Position numbers and translations under genes: made by a program. The notes beneath the pieces are model-generated. The model did not search any database and had not been told where the DNA came from. It saw only the letters and a program-made list of their open reading frames with translations. A DNA stretch of 64,000 bases, taken from contig OZ038457.1 of the NCBI GenBank assembly GCA_964036195.1, positions 20,797,147 through 20,861,146 of the forward strand. Reading direction: 5' to 3'. The DNA comes from Sphaerolaimus hirsutus (Eukaryota > Nematoda > Chromadorea > Monhysterida > Sphaerolaimidae). Positions 60,701 through 64,000 of the stretch are shown here, piece by piece (the first letter of the stretch is position 1; each line of letters starts with the position of its first letter).

Positions 60701-63700
60701 TAGCAAGAAATGTGATATGTCCGTCATGGACAGCTACTTCTAAAAGTCGACAAGTCCATAAATTGCCCATAAGGGAGAATCATCCAGGCCAGGAACAAAA
60801 ATGTTTGTTAGTGCAAGAAGTCGACAAGTCCATTTCCCTCCCCAAAACAGTTTTGCTCTGTCCAAATGGAATTTTATGGACACCCCATTTTTTACGTTGA
60901 GAGAAGGAGCTGAAAATTTGATACTTTATTGTCAACATTTGGAACTTAATGGTAGGCGCGAGAGAGCCAAATTGGACACGCGGGATGAACCTGGAATCGG
61001 ATCGGAAACTTAAAATGCGATTTACTCTACATCGCATTTTGTGGACTTGTCGACTTGTAGAAGTAGACGCCTCAATTCCAATTTTTCTAGCATCTATTCA
61101 CTAGGTATTTTGTGACTTTGCACGCATGCATGCGTAGGGTTGGAAAAATAACGTTTTTTTAAACTCTATGTTTAAAAAAACAACGTTTTTTTAATAAAAA
61201 AAACGTTCTTTTTCAAAGTTCCCAGATATGACCTTGTGTCAACATATATAGGTATATCAGACAGTGGCAATACTCTGTGATGTTATATATGACCATATAA
61301 TGTCTGTGGAGCCATGGGATAGCATTATAAGTGGTGATTTGTATCAAAAATATCCATTTTTCGTCGACATATCGTTCGTATATCGCCTTATAGTCGAATG
61401 TTCGTGACTTCAGCTAAAGTTTGGCACGGAATAGTGATGAAACAAGGTTATAAAAGGAGGTTGTTACTTTGGGAGTGAAGTTACACACAGTGGTGGTACA
61501 TGGAAGCACATTACCTCAATATTATATACTACAGCAACATATGACGGCTTATTAACCCATGGTAGCACATAGAAATGGATACTTTGATACTAAAAATGCC
61601 ACAAAACCAATGAAAACAACCACCAATGTCAATTTGTGTGTGAAATTGCGCGTCATGTCATTTCGGACGTCATGTTTTCGTGTGTGAATTTCGGACGTCA
61701 TGTTTTGTTTTTTTAAAGGTTTTTTTATTTAAAAAACGTTTTTAAAAAAACATCGGCCAACCCTATGCATGCATTTCTACATGCTAATTTACGGTGGGTT
61801 TTTTATTATTGGTTTAGTGTTTTTCAGTGGCAACCTTACATTTTCTGCATGAAAAATCAAGCAGCCGTGAAAAACTTATCTTCATTCCACGTTCCGCAAA
61901 TGGAATAAGCCATAATTCAACCCCGCGCAGGCAACATCGGCGCGGGTCGCTTCCAGTCGTCCAGCACGATGCCGATGCCGCCGAGGCGCAACAACCAGGA
62001 CAACCAGAACCAGCCAGACAGGGGGCGCCCAAACATTCTCCTCTCACAACCCCCCAATGCGACCAGCGAGCGATCCCCATCTGGTGCCACTCCCATACCC
62101 TGTAAAGAGCCCTGTAAAATGTCATGCAAAGTGTCTCAAGTCATGTAAAATGCCCTGCAAAATGGCAACTCGGTTGCCATTATGCTGGGCATTTTACATG
62201 ACTTTAGACACTTTGTATGACATTTGACATTTTACAGGGCTCTTTACAGGATCTGGGAGTGCCCCCAGGGGAGAACGTGGCTTTGCGCCGCCGGCTGGCT
62301 ACCTATGTGCCAACGGACCAGCCCGTGAATGAAATGTGCTACAGGGCCGTGGTGGCTGGTGATATGTTCCACAGGCTCACCAATGAGATCAGTGTGAGTG
62401 TCGTTTGATTGTGTGGTTTTTGGGTACGGGGCACTGTGCATTTTGTCCTGTTGTTTTAGTTTTTGCGAATAGGTTTTTAAGGGTACTTGTGTTGAAAAAT
62501 GTGAGAAGTTTAATTTAAATTTTAAATCAAAATAAATGTATAAAAAATTTATTAGAAATATAATTTTCAAACCCATTGGTGATCTGCTCTTCTATAGGAG
62601 ATATGCTATTCAAATATTTGAAACAAACATCATTTCTCATCAAATGTTTATCGTTCAAAACTGATAATCATGTACCTTTATTCAAAACTCAGGTGCGGTG
62701 CGAGTCTGTCGGTCGAAATGAAACCATGGACCCTGAAAACTCACAATGGAGCAATTTAGAGCCCAGAACGGACGCAAAAACGATTGAACAGCTGCAGGGG
62801 CTCAACCCCAAGCTCAAGGATATTCTGCTGAGGGTAATGTTAATTGAACACATGACTGCCGCTCAGCAGCATGCCATTCCCTTGATTATGGCTGGGAAAG
62901 AGGTTTTGCTGAGAGCTGAGACCGGTTCGGGAAAAACGGTTTGTTATACTTCGTTTCTTCCGCAAGAAGCGATGTAGAATGATAACCAGTGTACTGTTAT
63001 TTATGTGTGATGCATGAAAAACCTGGAAGTTGGCTACCGTATTTCTTCTAATAGAAGCGCGTCGTTCTATTGTTTCGTAAACTTTTTTACCTGCCGTTCT
63101 ATTGCAGGTGCCGTTCTATAGGAGGCTGACGTTCTATTTCTTTCACCAATTTTTTACACTCATTTTTTATATGAACATATTATTCATTACGTTCATTTAG
63201 AATAAAACATGCGAAATATTTCATTATCAGAGCAACAATCTGAAATATAACATTTAAATGTTTTGAACGTTCATTTACGTTGTCATGTTTTTGTGTTTTA
63301 CACTATCCCAGTGCAATTTCTATCTGCCGTTCTATTGGAGGTGCCGTTCGAGTGGAGGTATGCCGTTCTGTTAGGAGAAATACGGTATTTTCATTTTTGA
63401 AAGTAATAAGTTTATTGTATCTGCTGTGTGAATCACATTTCATCGGGCATTTGCAATTTTGTTGGCGGAAATTGCATGTTCTTGCCAGGAGTCTGGTGGA
63501 GGGGCGGGGCAGCGTAAACTTTAAAACGCGATTTTGAATATTCAGAATTTATTGATACGTGCACTTTTAAAATGAAACACTTCAATTAAGCATATACCCT
63601 ACTTTCAGCTCGCATACCTGGTGCCCATAGTAGACTGGCTGCTCAATAACGCTGGCGACATTCCCGAAAACAGCAAGCAAATTTCCCAATCCGAGCCCAA

Positions 63701-63896
63701 AGTCCTGGTGCTGTGCCCCACCAGAGAACTAGCAAAACAAGTCTATGATGAAGCTAGAAAATTGACTGAAGGTTTGACAGTCAAAATCAGCAAGTGCTAC
63801 GGTGGCATTCACGTCAGGCACAATTTCGAGGAGATGCGAAATGCTGATTTGGTAGTTGGCACTGAGGGCAGGGTGCAGCAGGCGCTGAACGAGTAA
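57715..63896 (+). CDS. DEAD-box RNA helicase, N-terminal half
   Basis: ATP-dependent RNA helicase. Plus-strand exons: about 57715-57784, 58203-58264, 60206-60345, 61931-62093, 62269-62393, 62693-62938 and 63609-63896. Phases agree at all joins. The N-terminal part has a low-complexity Asn/Gln/Pro stretch and a TDCDHC Cys pair. The helicase core shows a Q-motif-like MTAAQQHAIPLIMAG, Walker A AETGSGKTLAYLVP across an intron, motif Ia PTRELAKQV, a GG motif (CYGGIHVRHNF) and VVGTEGR where VATPGR is usual. The frame ends with NE and TAA at 63894, before the DEAD motif and helicase C domain. A gtgcag donor after EGR (63872) is the alternative, with the rest of the gene beyond the window. The start codon was not identified with certainty; ATG at 60253 is in frame but may be internal. 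Intron 62094-62268 is a palindromic element. Confidence 0.85.
58308..59846. mobile_element. chimeric hAT-like element inserted as one unit
   Basis: An exact ATCGGGTG duplication (58300-58307, 59847-59854) flanks a unit whose left end is TAGGGTTCAAAGGTGCACCG, with AAGGGCGGTTCGAACG arrays, and whose right end is CGATATATCGTTTGAACCCTA, with TCGATATTCGATAT arrays. The 3' part (59108-59846) matches the element at 50614-51309. Two families therefore moved as a composite. It lies in a helicase intron. Confidence 0.92.
59996..60121. mobile_element. palindromic MITE, family A, decayed
   Basis: The element runs from CACTCCCAGACTCTGTCATG to TTTACAGGGTCGGGGTGTGG. The centre is shortened. It lies in the intron upstream of helicase exon 60206-60345. 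Confidence 0.7.
60435..61077. mobile_element. inverted-repeat element with GTCGACAAGTCC arrays
   Basis: The left end TTGAGGCGTCTACTTCTAAA is complementary to GAAGTAGACGCCTCAA on the right. AAGTCGACAAGTCCA occurs at least six times. The terminal motif resembles that of 14505-15345. It lies in the helicase intron 60346-61930. Confidence 0.82.
61135..61765. mobile_element. hAT-like element, TAGGGTTGG family
   Basis: The flanks TGCATGCG and TGCATGCA differ at one base. It is in reverse orientation to the copy at 21046 and closely similar through the core (GTGGTGATTTGTATCAAAAA). Confidence 0.9.
62094..62268 (+). mobile_element. palindromic MITE, family A, forming an entire intron
   Basis: The 175-bp intron starts GTGCCACTCCCATACCCTGT and ends ACAGGATCTGGGAGTGCCCC plus CAG. 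Its whole length is one palindrome with loop AACTCGGTT, so the intron RNA can fold end to end. The exons on both sides join in frame (SPSG then GENVAL). Both splice sites lie at or within the element ends. Confidence 0.9.
63037..63388. mobile_element. ACCGTATTTCTTCTAAT inverted-repeat element
   Basis: It starts ACCGTATTTCTTCTAATAGA and ends TTAGGAGAAATACGGTAT. The arms carry GCCGTTCTATTGGAGG units. It lies in the helicase intron that splits the Walker A motif region. Confidence 0.85.
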
Positions 63897-63931
63897 TTTT
63901 TTATTTATCTGTTTGCCTATACTACCATAAC

Positions 63932-64000
63932 TAGGGTTGGAAAAAAACGTTTTTTTAACTCGATGTTTTTTAAAAAAAAACGTTTTTTTAAAATAAAAAA
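63932..64000. mobile_element. hAT-like element, TAGGGTTGG family, cut by the window end
   Basis: The terminal TAGGGTTGGAAAAAAACG and AACGTTTTTTTAAA units are visible. The remainder lies beyond the window, 36 bp after the stop codon of the helicase frame. Confidence 0.85.

Overview
The window comes from a non-vertebrate animal genome. The evidence is spliceosomal introns with GT..AG ends, nuclear genes for the spliceosome factor SYF1/XAB2, a class II histone deacetylase and a DEAD-box RNA helicase, secreted Cys-rich and Thr-rich mosaic exons, an N-terminal-endonuclease Penelope-like retroelement of the kind reported from many invertebrates, and dense small DNA transposons. The taxon cannot be fixed from the sequence. 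No operon, CRISPR array, rRNA or convincing tRNA was seen.

Layout. 1-2.7 kb: GGTGCC minisatellite elements, hairpin elements and the 3' end of a plus-strand Cys-rich secreted protein gene. 3-13.4 kb: minus-strand Cys-rich and Thr-rich extracellular protein exons interleaved with fold-back elements and a long (GT)n tract. 14.3-23.3 kb: an 18-exon minus-strand SYF1/XAB2 gene whose identified exons join in one frame. 23.9-25.7 kb: an unrecognised five-exon minus-strand gene. 25.9-29.5 kb: two abutting fold-back elements. 29.6-33.2 kb: a minus-strand class IIb-like histone deacetylase with an element inside its catalytic exon. 33.4-36.4 kb: nested elements. 36.3-40.7 kb: a Naiad-type Penelope-like element between two 546-bp direct repeats. 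41-48.6 kb: scattered unrecognised exons in a mass of nested hAT-like and mariner-like elements. 48.7-56.9 kb: a minus-strand membrane protein gene and fragments. 57.7-63.9 kb: a plus-strand DEAD-box helicase gene. One of its introns is almost exactly one palindromic element.

The genes are not functionally linked: they are independently spliced and most lie on the minus strand. The unifying feature is the mobile DNA. At least ten short-TIR element families share one architecture: a short terminal inverted repeat, then many copies of a family-specific short motif arranged as inverted arrays. Several families have exact 8-bp target duplications, which indicates hAT-like transposition. Some copies are nested, one is a chimera of two families, and two touch coding exons: a palindrome that serves as a helicase intron and an element inside the deacetylase exon.

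Exon boundaries were assigned by eye from splice dinucleotides, reading-frame continuity and protein similarity recalled from known families. Element boundaries are given to within a few bases only where a target duplication was found.
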